A stretch of 8,995 nt of DNA from an uncultured Clostridia bacterium (GTDB taxonomy: Bacteria > Bacillota > Clostridia > Christensenellales > CAG-917), in the NCBI GenBank assembly GCA_947589635.1, contig CANQCC010000062.1:1-8995 (forward strand). The letters run 5' to 3'. Positions 1 through 8,182 of the stretch are shown here, in pieces; positions within the stretch are counted from its first letter, which is position 1; every line of letters begins with the position of its first letter. Both the position numbers and the translations under genes were made by a program. The notes under the pieces are model-generated. The model saw only the letters and a list, made by a program, of their open reading frames with translations, made no database searches and was not told where the DNA came from.

Positions 1-3000
1 GACCTCTCCGTTGTAGACGTGCTCGTCAAACTCGATATTGGGGATAAGTCTTGCCTTGGTGATTTGGGCCTTGACCGCCTTTTCGCCCGCGTCGATACCC
101 GTCCAGGACTTCTTGATGTCGTCAAGCACAAGCCTGTAGTTGCTGTTTTCCACGTAGGACGTATCGGATATCTCGATATCCCACGTGCCGACATTCTTGT
201 TGACGCTGTTTGCAAGCAGGTGCAGGCCTATATCTGCCGCGGTGGTATGTCCCGCTCCAAGCGCGCCGTCGAAGAATGTAGCGTTTACCGTCACGCCTGT
301 CAGCGCGTTATACGGTCTTGTGACGGCGGAAATTGTCGCGAACGAGCCGCCGACGATCTGTCTTTGCACGATGGACGCCGCCTTATTATTTACGGTAAGC
401 GTAATGCTTTCGGAGTCCACCGTAATAATGACGTTTTCGTCGTCAAACCCTTCGTATCTGCCGCTTTCGTCTTTGTTTGCGATGGTATAATCGTTCGCGC
501 CGGGTATGTTGAAGCGGATCGTGAACGTATCTATGGTGTAGTTTGTTCCGACGTCCGCGCCCGAGAACCTCGTGGAATTTTGAAGTTCGGCGCTTGAAAG
601 CACCGCGATGAGCGGACGAGCGTTTGCAAAGCCGCCGCGGTCGATTATGGAAATGTCCTCGATCTTAAGCTGCGTCGTGCCGTCATAGGTCTTCGCGATG
701 GTGATGTCCGCGGAGGTGATGCCAAGCACGCCGGCGATGATCTGGATGTGTTTGAAGTCTTCCGTCGCCGAGTTGTCGATATAGTTAATGATTATCGAAA
801 GCGTGGCGAGCAATTCGTCGGTTATTATCACTTTTCCGCTCTGCTCGTCCTCGCCGAGCAATATCTTATTGCCCTCGGCAAGCGCGTTGCCATTTATAAC
901 GCTTGCTATCCTATAGTTGTGCGCCTTGAGGCCTGTTATGGATATATCTGTAAAGATTATGCTTACGTCGACGGGGCTCTTCGCTTCGCCGACTCCGGAA
1001 TAGACCGCGGTGAAATTGAGGCTTATGTCGTCGTTTGCAAGCGCAAATTGCGCGAGGTCGTACGGCGCGGGCGGCGCATAGGTGACCAGATTCGTGCCGT
1101 CGTAGGACTTGCTTATGCCCAGGAAGTGCTGAATGTCGATGTCGATGTCTTTCTTGTCGATGTACAGCCTTTCGTTATCGTCTATCTTCGCCTCGACGGT
1201 GAAGTTGGTATTGCTTATCGTAAACGTGCCCTGTCTTGTATACGCGTAGTACGCCCTTCTGTCGCCCGCGGTGCCCAACACGAAGCCGTCCTCGCCGGTA
1301 GCGTCGTCATATTGCGCGGCGTTTGCGCTGAAGAGGCCTCCCGCGAAGGTCGCCCTCACGAAGGCGCCGTTTGAGATGGCGGAAAGAATGTCCGCGTACG
1401 GGATGTCCGCATAAGCGCCGCCCTCTGCGATGGGAGTGTCGTTTATGGATGTGATCTTAAAGCCTATGCCGTACGCGCTGTCGGGCTCGCCGTAGGTCTT
1501 GTGCGTATTTTCCGCGGTAGGCGCAATGACCACCTTTGCGGGCAGCACGCTCAGCGCGATGTCTGCGGCGATCGCAAATACGCCGCCTATATCTTCGCCG
1601 CTCTCGTCGGTAAGTTTGATGTCTGTCAGCTTGACGGTGTACGTGCCTACGCCGAGGTACTTGTCAAATTCCTGACCGTCTATGGATATCGTCCAAGTGG
1701 CGCCATTGACCCTCTCGGAGCCTTCGCCCACGACGTCGAAGTCTGCGGCGGAGTAAACTATGCTGTTCTCTTCCCACTTGTTCGCGCCGAAGATCCACGA
1801 CAACATCGGGTTCTTAAGGCTTATGACGATTGCGGTCGCGTCCGCGAAGCGCACGATGAATTTGTCTCCGTTCGCCTCGGTGTCCAGCACGATCAGGACG
1901 TTTTCGTTGTTGTTAAGCGCCTCTTGTATGGCGACCGCGTACAGTCTGACCTCGGAGAATCCCTCCGGAGCCGGCTCCATAAGCGTAAAGTTGCTATCGC
2001 CCAAAAATTGGAGGATATCTTCAATTGCCAGTATGCCGTTGACCTCCTCGGAGACAAGCGCGATGCCCGCGTCCGAATTGTCGACGATCCTTGCTTTAAG
2101 CAAACTGTTTTGAGGGGTGAATTGTGCGCCCGCCGGCAGGGACTGCGAGGAGACTATCGCTATCTTGACCGTCCTGCGCGTTATTGTGAACGCCTGATTT
2201 TCGTCGGGCTGAGTCATTGTGACGTTGAAGTTGCCGCTCTTCGCGATCTTTTGCGTGCTCAGCGTAAAGTCGTAGCTTCCGACCGTCTCGCCCTCCGCCC
2301 TGTCGATATCCGCGCCGACCGTAAACACGGTGTAGGTCACTCCGCCCACGTCCTTCGTGGAGGATGTGCCGTACTTCTCGCTTATATCGTTATTAAATAT
2401 ATTATTAACTACCTCGTTAATATCCTTAAATAAGCATCCCTCTCTTGCGACAAGCTCCGCGAACTGATCGGGGTCAATGCCGAAGCTGAAGTCGGGATCT
2501 TTGTCGCCGAAGGTCTTTGTTGCCGCGATGGGTACTATCGTTGCGTCGAGAGGTCTTATGGTGCAAGTGACGTTTTCCACAAATTGCACGTCGAAATATT
2601 CGCCCAACTTAAGCGTCTCGCCGACGACTATTCTGTATGTGCCGACGCCTACAAGAGTCGTATATTTGCTGTTCACGCTGCCTGCCACGCCGTTTAACGC
2701 TATGCCGCCGCTAAGTCCGCCTTCGCCGTCGATAAGTTCCTGCGCGAGCGGGTTATAGCCGTCCTGAGTTGTGGACAGCACGTATGTAAGCGAGATCTCA
2801 AAGCCGTATTCCACTGTCTTGGAGTCGGGCACAAGATAGACCGTCGCCTTTATGACGCTTATCTTTGCGGTATGCCCCACGTCTGACTGCGAGCCGTCCT
2901 CTTCGAACGCGACGTTATCAAACACAAACGCCTCGTTGTCCGTCGGGATGTAATAATACGCCATATAGTCGCCGGGCGTGCCGGGCACGAAGAATTTGTA

Positions 3001-6000
3001 ACTGCCTTTTTCGTCCGTTTCCGCCTCGGCGGGATCCGTAGTATAACCCGTCCTTATATTGCCGTCCGTGCCCTTCTTTACGTACAAAACGTTGTCATCT
3101 TGGCGGTAGACCATGACGATGGCTTTGCGGATGTCGCTCTCAAGGGCCTCGTCGTTGCTGCTTTCAAGATAGGTTATCGTAATTTGCGGGGAGACGGGCT
3201 TTGCGGAATAGGTCATGATCTGTTCCGCTTCCATGCTGGTGGAGACGACCTTGCGGTACATCATGCCGAAGTTTATCTCCGCCTCCATCGGCCCGAGGTT
3301 AAGCTCGTCGTCAAGTATCAAAGTTATGGATACCGCCTCTTCCGAGACAAAATCTTTCGTATAGCCGCTTATCAATTTGTCAAAGTTTTCGCTTGTATCC
3401 TTGCCAAGCGCAAACCCGTTGCTTTTCAGCTTGCCGTAGAGGTTTTCAAGCAAGACTTTCTCGCCCATCAGCAGCCTGTACAGCACATAATAGCCTTCGC
3501 TGCCGCTCTCGAGCGAGAGGTCAAGAGTTATCTGTTCTCCGCGGTAGGCGGTTTCGTTGCTTATATTTATTTCGCCCTTTTCCCGGCTTAGCAATTCGCT
3601 TGAGTCGTTGCTTGCGCTTAGGGTATACTCATACCAGTCCGCAAGCAAAAACTTCACGACCAGTTCGGAGCAGTTGCCCGCTTCGTCCACCGCCCAGGCG
3701 TAGATCAGCCTGAGGCCCGCCGACGTGCCGTCCTCATGCTCGATAAGGCTAAGCTCGAGGTCATACTTCTTTACGTTTGTCTTTTCGGGGTCGGAGTCGT
3801 ACATCGTTGTGACAAGCGCGTCGAAGACGCCGCTATCGTCCTCCTCGAGGCTGCCGTAGGTCTTGTACAACTCGCTTATCTTGTTGGCGGAAAGCCAGTC
3901 CGTGATATCTTTAAGTGACTTGAACACTTTCACGCCGTACATAAACTTGATGTCCTGCTTGAATATCGCGGGAGTGCCTTGCACAAGCAGATCCGGCAAT
4001 TCCGCGGATGTCGCCACATATTCGCCCGCCGTATACCACGACCTGCCGTAGGCGCTTGCAAGGGACAGATAATCTGTTATCCTGTCAAGTTCTTTTTGAT
4101 TCGCATACAGATACACTTCCTGTGCCTGATCCTCCGCGCCTTCCAAATCGAATGTAAAATTATCGCTCTCGGTGTGCGGGGCTTCCCTGTCCACAAGTAT
4201 CTCGATATTATCCGCAGCTGTATCGCCCGAGGCGTCGGTCCAATTGTTTGTCGCCTTTGCGTTCAGCGGGTAGGAATCAAGGTATGCGTCGGGATCTGCG
4301 GCAAAACCGGCAAGCACCCCGTCATCGACGTATGTTCCGGTCAGGATAATAAAGTCCGTATACCAGGCGAGGTTGACGGGCGCGTTGCCGTCGTTGTCCG
4401 TGATGGTTATGGTGATAGTCTTCGCGGTTTTATCCAACACGATCTCAAGATTGAAATCGTAGTTTGTCTCATTATAAGTGGTATTCCAATCGCTCTTCAC
4501 GCCCGTGGCGGTAAATCGCGTATTACTGCTTTCAGCGTCATATGTAAGATTATCGCCGGCATATCCGTCTGGAAGCGATCGGAAGCCGGATGAAGTAAAT
4601 GTCAAAACGTGCGCCTTTCTCGGCACTTCCTCCCATACGCCGTACGTCAATGTATACGCGTTGCCCACATAGTAAACCAAGGTATTTCCCGACATGCTGA
4701 AATCTTCCAACGTCAGCTTTATCTGCAATTTGCCGTCTTCGGAAATATTCGTTATCCAGCCGTCGTTTTCTTGGCGAGTCTGGTCTCCGTAAATCAGTTC
4801 CGTCGTAAAGTTGGGCGCATTATAGTCCGCCTTGCTGTACAATCTCTTTATGTTCGTCAAGGCGTTGCCCGCCATGTCGAAAAGATAAAACGTAAATCTG
4901 TAATAGCCGGGGCCCGTCCTTGTGTTCAAGTCGCTCGAATTGCCCGCTCCGCTTAGGCCCGTGGCATAGGTATATGTGCCCCCATCGTAATAATAGTCGA
5001 ATGTGTTGCCAAGCGTCTTGTTGAGGTCTATCACCATCGGTCTTTGCGCAAAGCCCGTCGGGAAAATGGTTGTGTCATTATTAAAGGCGTCCCACGTGGT
5101 GTATGGTTGAGACGTAGGCGCAATTTGTGGGTAAGTGCCTGGTATCGTTCCTTTTTCAACTATCAGATACCAGATGAGAGGAGGCACAGTCCCCGACTCT
5201 TCGGCGGTATTGCTTGCCGTCAGGCTGAGCCCGGTCATTCTGTTGGAACGTCCCCACTCTATATCGCCTGAATCGCCAAGCACGGTGGGTTCGCTTGAGG
5301 ATATCGAAACGCCGGTGAGGTCCCTACTTGGATAAATGCCGGTTATATTATACTGGCGCAAGCCCATTATTTGGTTGCCGGACTTATCCTTCACGTTTAC
5401 TCTTACGTTGCAATTTGCTATAAAGTATATCTCTATCGTGATGTCGCCAAGGGTCTTGCGCGTTATCTGCGCATATCCCACCACCGGAGCGTCGTCTTCC
5501 GCCGACTGCGTGAACGGGGTCATGGAGCTTTTGCCACTGTCCGCCGTGGGGATGTCTATCGTTTTTGCGCCTATTATCACCTCTTTTAGGCCGCTTGCGT
5601 ATTTAGAAGACTCATCGCTCCATCCTATCGTATCGAGTGAGTTTCCAGATGACCAGCTGTGACCGTAAAGGCCAAAATACTTCTTGTTGGCGGAAACGCT
5701 GAAATCAACATTTTGGACGCCTGTAAAGTTGAAAGAATCCACGGCGCGCAGCGTGGCTTTTCGGTAGTATGGCGTATTTGACACTCCCGGCACATTCCCT
5801 AACGAGGTTCGTTGCCAGGATCTTATGGTATATGTCTTGTCAACAGACATGGCTCCGGTTGTGACGGACAACATGTCTATATTGCTGTCGTAGCTGTAAC
5901 TTCCAAGGTTCGCTTTTTCTATCCACACTTCCCAGGGCAGTTTATTATCCGTGCCGGCGTCCTCGCTGGTGGCGTCCGTCCTCAGATAGTCGACGCTTTC

Positions 6001-6969
6001 TTTAGACGCCCCTGCGTCCATCTTATAGTCTTCCGCCCATACGGGATTGCCGTAGTCGTCTCCGTTTGCCACCACTTCCTCAACCGCCTTCTTAAGTTGG
6101 GTTGTGGTGCAAGCGGTAACTTTTATCGTCAAACTAAGCCCGGAAAATGTAGCATAACGGACAGTACTACCCAATCTGTTTGTAATATTGATACCGAAAC
6201 TTAAAACCGCGTATTTATGTCCTTCACTCTTCGTCACATCTGCATTTCCGCTATGCGTACCGGTTTTTGTTGTTGTGCCGTCGCCAAAACCGGTTAGAGT
6301 ACCGCCGCCTGTAGTGTCTTTCAAATCCGGAATGGTAGGACTCGCCGCCGACTTTACTCCATAATAAAACGTACCGTCTCCGGCCGGCCATGTACCCTTC
6401 AGCACATATCCTGTAACGGTGCCGAAAGAGTATGAAAGGTTGACAGTTCCGCCCTGATTTGCGATTGCGGCAAACAATGTTGGCAGCTCGACGTTTATCG
6501 CTATGGACATGGACTGATTTGCCGCGCCGTCCGTATAACCAAACGTCCAGGCGCCCTCGTCTCCGGTCTCTACAAACGTTTCTGCGTCCGAGTCATCTCG
6601 CCTGAAAAAATAGTCTGTTTCTTCAGGCTTATAGTTGGAATAATCATGCGTGACGGTCAAACCGGTAACGCTGTCATTGTTGTCCTTAATACGATCCATC
6701 GCGGTCTGCAATGACCCCCGCGGCGACATTGTAGTAGCAAACGCAGTGCCCGATTTAGTGTCATTGGTGGGGCTCTTATTGTCCGCAGGTGTCGTTACCC
6801 GTTGCCCCGCAAAAGCGATGGGAATTTGGGATGAGAAATTGAAAATGGACAGCGACGCCGCAAAGACCGCCACAAAACATACCGCCGCGATCAGCAGCCG
6901 TATCAGCGCCCCGCGCCTGCCCCCATTCATGCGATAATTCCCCCTCGCATTGTCATATTCTTTCCTCAT
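1..6969 (-). CDS. Giant secreted surface protein with MBG/YDG-type repeats, partial (C-terminus beyond window)
   Basis: One frame stays open for 2,323 codons from ATG 6969 to the left edge, with no stop, so the protein is larger still. Residues 18-45 form a basic-then-hydrophobic export signal (RRGALIRLLIAAVCFVAVFA), with likely cleavage near AFA-G at 52-55. Residues 60-450 are unrecognised. Ig-like ends of D-x-x-G-N type occur near 528 (DKSGN), 698 (DMAGN) and 1094 (VDEAGN). From about 1380 there are MBG/YDG-like units: KTVEYG 1384, KTFGDKDPDF 1485, KTYGEPDSAY 1824, KSYDGT 1954, KTYDGT 2093, RPYN 2218, and VYNGE at the very edge. Such repeats are known from giant bacterial adhesins and stalk proteins, so an extracellular structural or adhesive role is inferred. 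No catalytic domain was recognised. Any sortase, SLH or other anchor would lie outside the window. ATG 6930, in frame, is an alternative start; 6969 has the better ribosome site. Cysteine is rare. Confidence 0.9.
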   Translation of the reverse strand, partial: MRKEYDNARGNYRMNGGRRGALIRLLIAAVCFVAVFAASLSIFNFSSQIPIAFAGQRVTTPADNKSPTNDTKSGTAFATTMSPRGSLQTAMDRIKDNNDSVTGLTVTHDYSNYKPEETDYFFRRDDSDAETFVETGDEGAWTFGYTDGAANQSMSIAINVELPTLFAAIANQGGTVNLSYSFGTVTGYVLKGTWPAGDGTFYYGVKSAASPTIPDLKDTTGGGTLTGFGDGTTTKTGTHSGNADVTKSEGHKYAVLSFGINITNRLGSTVRYATFSGLSLTIKVTACTTTQLKKAVEEVVANGDDYGNPVWAEDYKMDAGASKESVDYLRTDATSEDAGTDNKLPWEVWIEKANLGSYSYDSNIDMLSVTTGAMSVDKTYTIRSWQRTSLGNVPGVSNTPYYRKATLRAVDSFNFTGVQNVDFSVSANKKYFGLYGHSWSSGNSLDTIGWSDESSKYASGLKEVIIGAKTIDIPTADSGKSSMTPFTQSAEDDAPVVGYAQITRKTLGDITIEIYFIANCNVRVNVKDKSGNQIMGLRQYNITGIYPSRDLTGVSISSSEPTVLGDSGDIEWGRSNRMTGLSLTASNTAEESGTVPPLIWYLIVEKGTIPGTYPQIAPTSQPYTTWDAFNNDTTIFPTGFAQRPMVIDLNKTLGNTFDYYYDGGTYTYATGLSGAGNSSDLNTRTGPGYYRFTFYLFDMAGNALTNIKRLYSKADYNAPNFTTELIYGDQTRQENDGWITNISEDGKLQIKLTLEDFSMSGNTLVYYVGNAYTLTYGVWEEVPRKAHVLTFTSSGFRSLPDGYAGDNLTYDAESSNTRFTATGVKSDWNTTYNETNYDFNLEIVLDKTAKTITITITDNDGNAPVNLAWYTDFIILTGTYVDDGVLAGFAADPDAYLDSYPLNAKATNNWTDASGDTAADNIEILVDREAPHTESDNFTFDLEGAEDQAQEVYLYANQKELDRITDYLSLASAYGRSWYTAGEYVATSAELPDLLVQGTPAIFKQDIKFMYGVKVFKSLKDITDWLSANKISELYKTYGSLEEDDSGVFDALVTTMYDSDPEKTNVKKYDLELSLIEHEDGTSAGLRLIYAWAVDEAGNCSELVVKFLLADWYEYTLSASNDSSELLSREKGEINISNETAYRGEQITLDLSLESGSEGYYVLYRLLMGEKVLLENLYGKLKSNGFALGKDTSENFDKLISGYTKDFVSEEAVSITLILDDELNLGPMEAEINFGMMYRKVVSTSMEAEQIMTYSAKPVSPQITITYLESSNDEALESDIRKAIVMVYRQDDNVLYVKKGTDGNIRTGYTTDPAEAETDEKGSYKFFVPGTPGDYMAYYYIPTDNEAFVFDNVAFEEDGSQSDVGHTAKISVIKATVYLVPDSKTVEYGFEISLTYVLSTTQDGYNPLAQELIDGEGGLSGGIALNGVAGSVNSKYTTLVGVGTYRIVVGETLKLGEYFDVQFVENVTCTIRPLDATIVPIAATKTFGDKDPDFSFGIDPDQFAELVAREGCLFKDINEVVNNIFNNDISEKYGTSSTKDVGGVTYTVFTVGADIDRAEGETVGSYDFTLSTQKIAKSGNFNVTMTQPDENQAFTITRRTVKIAIVSSQSLPAGAQFTPQNSLLKARIVDNSDAGIALVSEEVNGILAIEDILQFLGDSNFTLMEPAPEGFSEVRLYAVAIQEALNNNENVLIVLDTEANGDKFIVRFADATAIVISLKNPMLSWIFGANKWEENSIVYSAADFDVVGEGSERVNGATWTISIDGQEFDKYLGVGTYTVKLTDIKLTDESGEDIGGVFAIAADIALSVLPAKVVIAPTAENTHKTYGEPDSAYGIGFKITSINDTPIAEGGAYADIPYADILSAISNGAFVRATFAGGLFSANAAQYDDATGEDGFVLGTAGDRRAYYAYTRQGTFTISNTNFTVEAKIDDNERLYIDKKDIDIDIQHFLGISKSYDGTNLVTYAPPAPYDLAQFALANDDISLNFTAVYSGVGEAKSPVDVSIIFTDISITGLKAHNYRIASVINGNALAEGNKILLGEDEQSGKVIITDELLATLSIIINYIDNSATEDFKHIQIIAGVLGITSADITIAKTYDGTTQLKIEDISIIDRGGFANARPLIAVLSSAELQNSTRFSGADVGTNYTIDTFTIRFNIPGANDYTIANKDESGRYEGFDDENVIITVDSESITLTVNNKAASIVQRQIVGGSFATISAVTRPYNALTGVTVNATFFDGALGAGHTTAADIGLHLLANSVNKNVGTWDIEISDTSYVENSNYRLVLDDIKKSWTGIDAGEKAVKAQITKARLIPNIEFDEHVYNGEV

Positions 6970-7066
6970 AATTCCCACCTGTTTTCGCCGTCCCCCTCTT
7001 CGCTCGCTCTTTGACCTTTTTCTTGCCCTTGAGCTTCTCAAGCCTCGCCAGGTTTTTGAGCTTCAT
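6953..7066 (-). CDS. Possible 37-codon basic leader ORF overlapping the giant gene's start
   Basis: ATG at 7066 opens a 37-residue frame beginning MKLKNLARLEKLKGKKKVKE and ending at TGA 6955-6953. It overlaps the first 17 nt of the giant gene in another frame. It is very rich in Lys, Arg and Glu and would form a charged helix. The overlap would allow translational coupling, but there is no good Shine-Dalgarno sequence (only GAG/GCGG just before the ATG). Half of it comes from the short repeats of the leader, so it may simply be an open stretch of purine-rich repeat. I do not recognise a family. Real coding is possible but not favoured. Confidence 0.2.
   Translation of the reverse strand: MKLKNLARLEKLKGKKKVKERAKRGTAKTGGNYEERI
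6974..6980 (-). promoter_or_regulatory. Ribosome binding site of the giant gene
   Basis: On the minus strand AGGTGGG lies 4 nt before ATG 6969 (AGGTGG is 5 nt away). This decides the start in favour of 6969 over the in-frame ATG at 6930, which has only a GAGGGGG run 9 nt upstream. Choosing the inner start would shorten the cytoplasmic part of the signal peptide by 13 residues and leave its hydrophobic core unchanged. Confidence 0.65.
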
Positions 7067-7130
7067 CCGCTCTTGAGCCTTGTTAAGCTCTCAGCCTTGT
7101 CCAGCTTCTCAGCTTCATCCGCTCTTGAGC
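7059..7130. repeat. Two copies of a 20-bp repeat in the leader
   Basis: The 20-mer AGCTTCATCCGCTCTTGAGC occurs at 7059-7078 and again at 7111-7130, 52 bp apart, with both copies identical. It belongs to the wider imperfect repeat of the leader region. Confidence 0.8.
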
Positions 7131-7160
7131 TTAATCCGACTCTCAGCCTTGTTCGACTTC

Positions 7161-7228
7161 TTGGCCTTGTTCGGCTCTCAGCCTGTTTGGCTTCTTGGCC
7201 TTGTTCGGCTCTCAGCCTGTTTGGCTTC
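7161..7228. repeat. Perfect 34-bp tandem duplication in the leader
   Basis: A 34-bp unit at 7161-7194 is repeated without change at 7195-7228. Each unit contains GGCTCTCAGCC, which can form a small hairpin with a 4-bp stem. A diverged half unit precedes it at 7141-7160. Exact tandem copies suggest slippage and possible length variation between strains. Confidence 0.85.
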
Positions 7229-7289
7229 TCGACTTTTCCAAGCGCCCGCTTGAGGGTATCACGGCTTTCCCTTCTTATTACTTATATAT

Positions 7290-7318
7290 ATGATACTCTA
7301 CCCCGCGCGATATGTCAA
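7290..7318 (-). promoter_or_regulatory. Strong sigma-A-type promoter for the giant gene
   Basis: On the minus strand a perfect -35 box TTGACA (7318-7313) is followed after exactly 17 bp by TATCAT (7295-7290), one base from consensus TATAAT. An AT-rich stretch (ATATATAAG) follows, and transcription would start near 7283. The spacer is GC-rich (CGCGCGGGG). Nothing else lies downstream on this strand before the giant gene, so it is the likely driver. Confidence 0.7.
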
Positions 7319-7462
7319 TCCCCCAATTTTTTCCATAATTATTTTAACTTTATTTAATATTCTCCATTCGCGTAGCTTTGCTTGTTTTGTATGTTTGGAT
7401 CTGCAATCTTCCGTCAGCTGTTTTCTAAGCGGATTAAATTGTATGAATATATTTTTTACGGG
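7319..7462. other. AT-rich intergenic stretch, no gene seen
   Basis: This separates the promoter of the giant gene from the first repeat element. It is AT-rich, with T-runs at 7326-7331 and 7452-7457. The one minus-strand open frame across it continues into a repeat element and has no ribosome site or recognisable motif. The upstream AT tracts could act as an UP element for the divergent promoter. Confidence 0.5.
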
Positions 7463-7546
7463 ACCCCCACCACCGCACACAGTGCGGAGCCTCCCCCTAA
7501 ATGAAGGTTTGCCCTCTACACTTATGTGGCAGAAGGGCGAGGCCTA
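7463..7546 (-). repeat. Structured repeat element R1 (reverse orientation)
   Basis: An 84-bp element read on the minus strand from TAGGCCT to GGGGGT. The central hairpin at 7473-7487 is CCGCAC-ACA-GTGCGG on the plus strand, a 6-bp stem with a 3-nt loop. A second hairpin pairs 7511-7517 (GCCCTCT) with 7531-7538 (AGAAGGGC). The stem differs from the other R copies but stays fully paired. Its outer border reads TTTTACGGGAC. Confidence 0.85.
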
Positions 7547-7663
7547 AATCGGATAATTAAGGATTGTCTGCGTTGTTTTTTACAGCACCCCCACCACCGC
7601 GTGCAACGCGGAGCCTCCCCCTAAATGAAGGTTTGCCCTCTACACTTATGTGGCAGAAGGGCG
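7484..7663 (+). repeat. Left copy of a 180-bp identical direct repeat
   Basis: Every base from 7484 to 7663 matches 8816-8995 at a constant offset of 1,332 bp. The copy spans most of R1, the 40-bp R1-R2 spacer and most of R2. The match ends only because the window ends. The two copies enclose the F array and the DUF559 gene. Confidence 0.95.
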
Positions 7664-7670
7664 AGGCCTA
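7587..7670 (-). repeat. Structured repeat element R2 (reverse orientation)
   Basis: An 84-bp element like R1. The central hairpin at 7597-7611 is CCGCGT-GCA-ACGCGG, with a perfect 6-bp stem. From 7608 on it is identical to R1 for about 73 bp, so the two differ mainly in the hairpin arm and outer border (TTTTACAGCAC). The R1-to-R2 period is 124 bp, with a 40-bp spacer that recurs unchanged between R3 and R4. Confidence 0.85.
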
Positions 7671-7769
7671 AATCGGATAAAATCAGCTTGACCTGGTGTA
7701 GGTTTTATTCTTAACGTAATGCTTGTTCGGGCGTGAGTATTGCTTTCAACGTAACGCTTTGTCTGAGTG
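7671..7769. other. Junction between R and F arrays with a decayed spacer copy
   Basis: Here the orientation of the repeat family switches. The segment holds two related stretches, ACGTAATGCTTGTTCGGGCG near 7714 and ACGTAACGCTTTGTCTGAGT near 7749. The second is the normal left flank of an F unit and the first a diverged copy of it. GGTGTAGG near 7695 may be a remnant of a unit start. No gene is seen. Confidence 0.5.
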
Positions 7770-7854
7770 TAGGCCTACCCCTTTATAACATTTGTGTAGA
7801 AATACTTTCCCTGTATAGGGGGAGGCTCCGTGGCAAAGCCGCGGTGGTGGGGGT
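7770..7854 (+). repeat. Structured repeat element F1 (forward orientation)
   Basis: An 85-bp element running from the palindrome around TAGGCCTA to GGTGGTGGGGGT. The hairpin at 7828-7844 is CCGTGGC-AAA-GCCGCGG, a 7-bp stem with one G-U type pair. The left arm AGGCCTACCCC can pair with GGGGGAGGCT just before the hairpin, giving a larger outer stem. It is nearly identical to F4. Confidence 0.85.
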
Positions 7855-7907
7855 CCCACAATATATCACCACATTTGCCAAATCTTCACGTAACCTCTGT
7901 CCGAGCG

Positions 7908-7990
7908 TAGGCCTACCCCTTTATAACATTAGTGTAGAAGCGCTTTACCTGTTTAGGGGGAGGCTCCGCGCTTTGCGCGGTGGTGGGGGT
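7908..7990 (+). repeat. Structured repeat element F2
   Basis: An 83-bp forward element. Its hairpin at 7966-7980 is CCGCGC-TTT-GCGCGG, a perfect 6-bp stem that replaces the CCGTGGC/GCCGCGG stem of its neighbours: both arms changed together. Its GTTTAGGGGGAGG segment matches the R subfamily better than F1 and F4 do, so it is intermediate between the two. Confidence 0.85.
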
Positions 7991-8043
7991 CCCACAATAT
8001 ATCGCCTCATTTGCCATATCTTTACGTAACCTCTGTCCGAGCG

Positions 8044-8128
8044 TAGGCCTACCCCTTTATAACACAGGTGTAGGAGCGCTTTACCTGTTTAGGGGGAGGC
8101 TCCGTGGCAAAGCCGCGGTGGTGGGGGT
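8044..8128 (+). repeat. Structured repeat element F3
   Basis: An 85-bp forward element with hairpin CCGTGGC-AAA-GCCGCGG at 8102-8118. Its left half has ACACAGGTGT where other copies have ACATTAGTGT or ACATTTGTGT; the outer ACA/TGT pairing is kept in all. The body resembles F2 while the hairpin resembles F1 and F4, so it looks like a mosaic. Its end reads GGGGGTACC instead of GGGGGTCCC. Confidence 0.85.
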
Positions 8129-8182
8129 ACCACAATATATCACCACATTTGCCAAATCTTCACGTAACGCTTTGTCTGAGTG

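Larger units (their letters stand above)
6981..7283 (-). other. Long untranslated leader of the giant gene, purine-rich and repetitive
   Basis: Between the predicted transcription start near 7283 and the ribosome site lie about 300 nt. The sense strand is rich in A and G and built of short imperfect repeats (AAGGCTGAGAGC, AAGCTCAAGAGCGGATGAAGC). Translated, it gives Lys/Glu-rich helical peptide in changing frames, each broken by TGA or TAA, so it is not one intact gene. It could be a decayed coiled-coil coding repeat or a true 5' leader. GGCT-GAG-AGCC mini-hairpins recur. No known riboswitch class was recognised. Confidence 0.5.

Noticed and set aside
1501..2433. 310-codon plus-strand open frame; also 19-597, 748-1374, 3100-3591, 3979-4593 and other plus-strand frames up to 6937
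   Set aside because: All lie antisense to the single 2,323-codon minus frame. Their products show no recognisable motif or signal, and they lack convincing ribosome sites. They stay open because the giant gene rarely uses codons whose complement is a stop.
6950..7357. 135-codon plus-strand frame across the leader
   Set aside because: Its Leu/Ser-rich product is a translation of the short tandem repeats and it crosses the promoter of the giant gene.
7298..7480. 60-codon minus-strand frame
   Set aside because: Starts inside repeat R1, overlaps the promoter, and has no ribosome site or recognisable motif.
7473..7487. Intrinsic terminator at the element hairpins
   Set aside because: No copy has a U-run directly after the stem on either strand; it is followed by G-rich or C-rich sequence.
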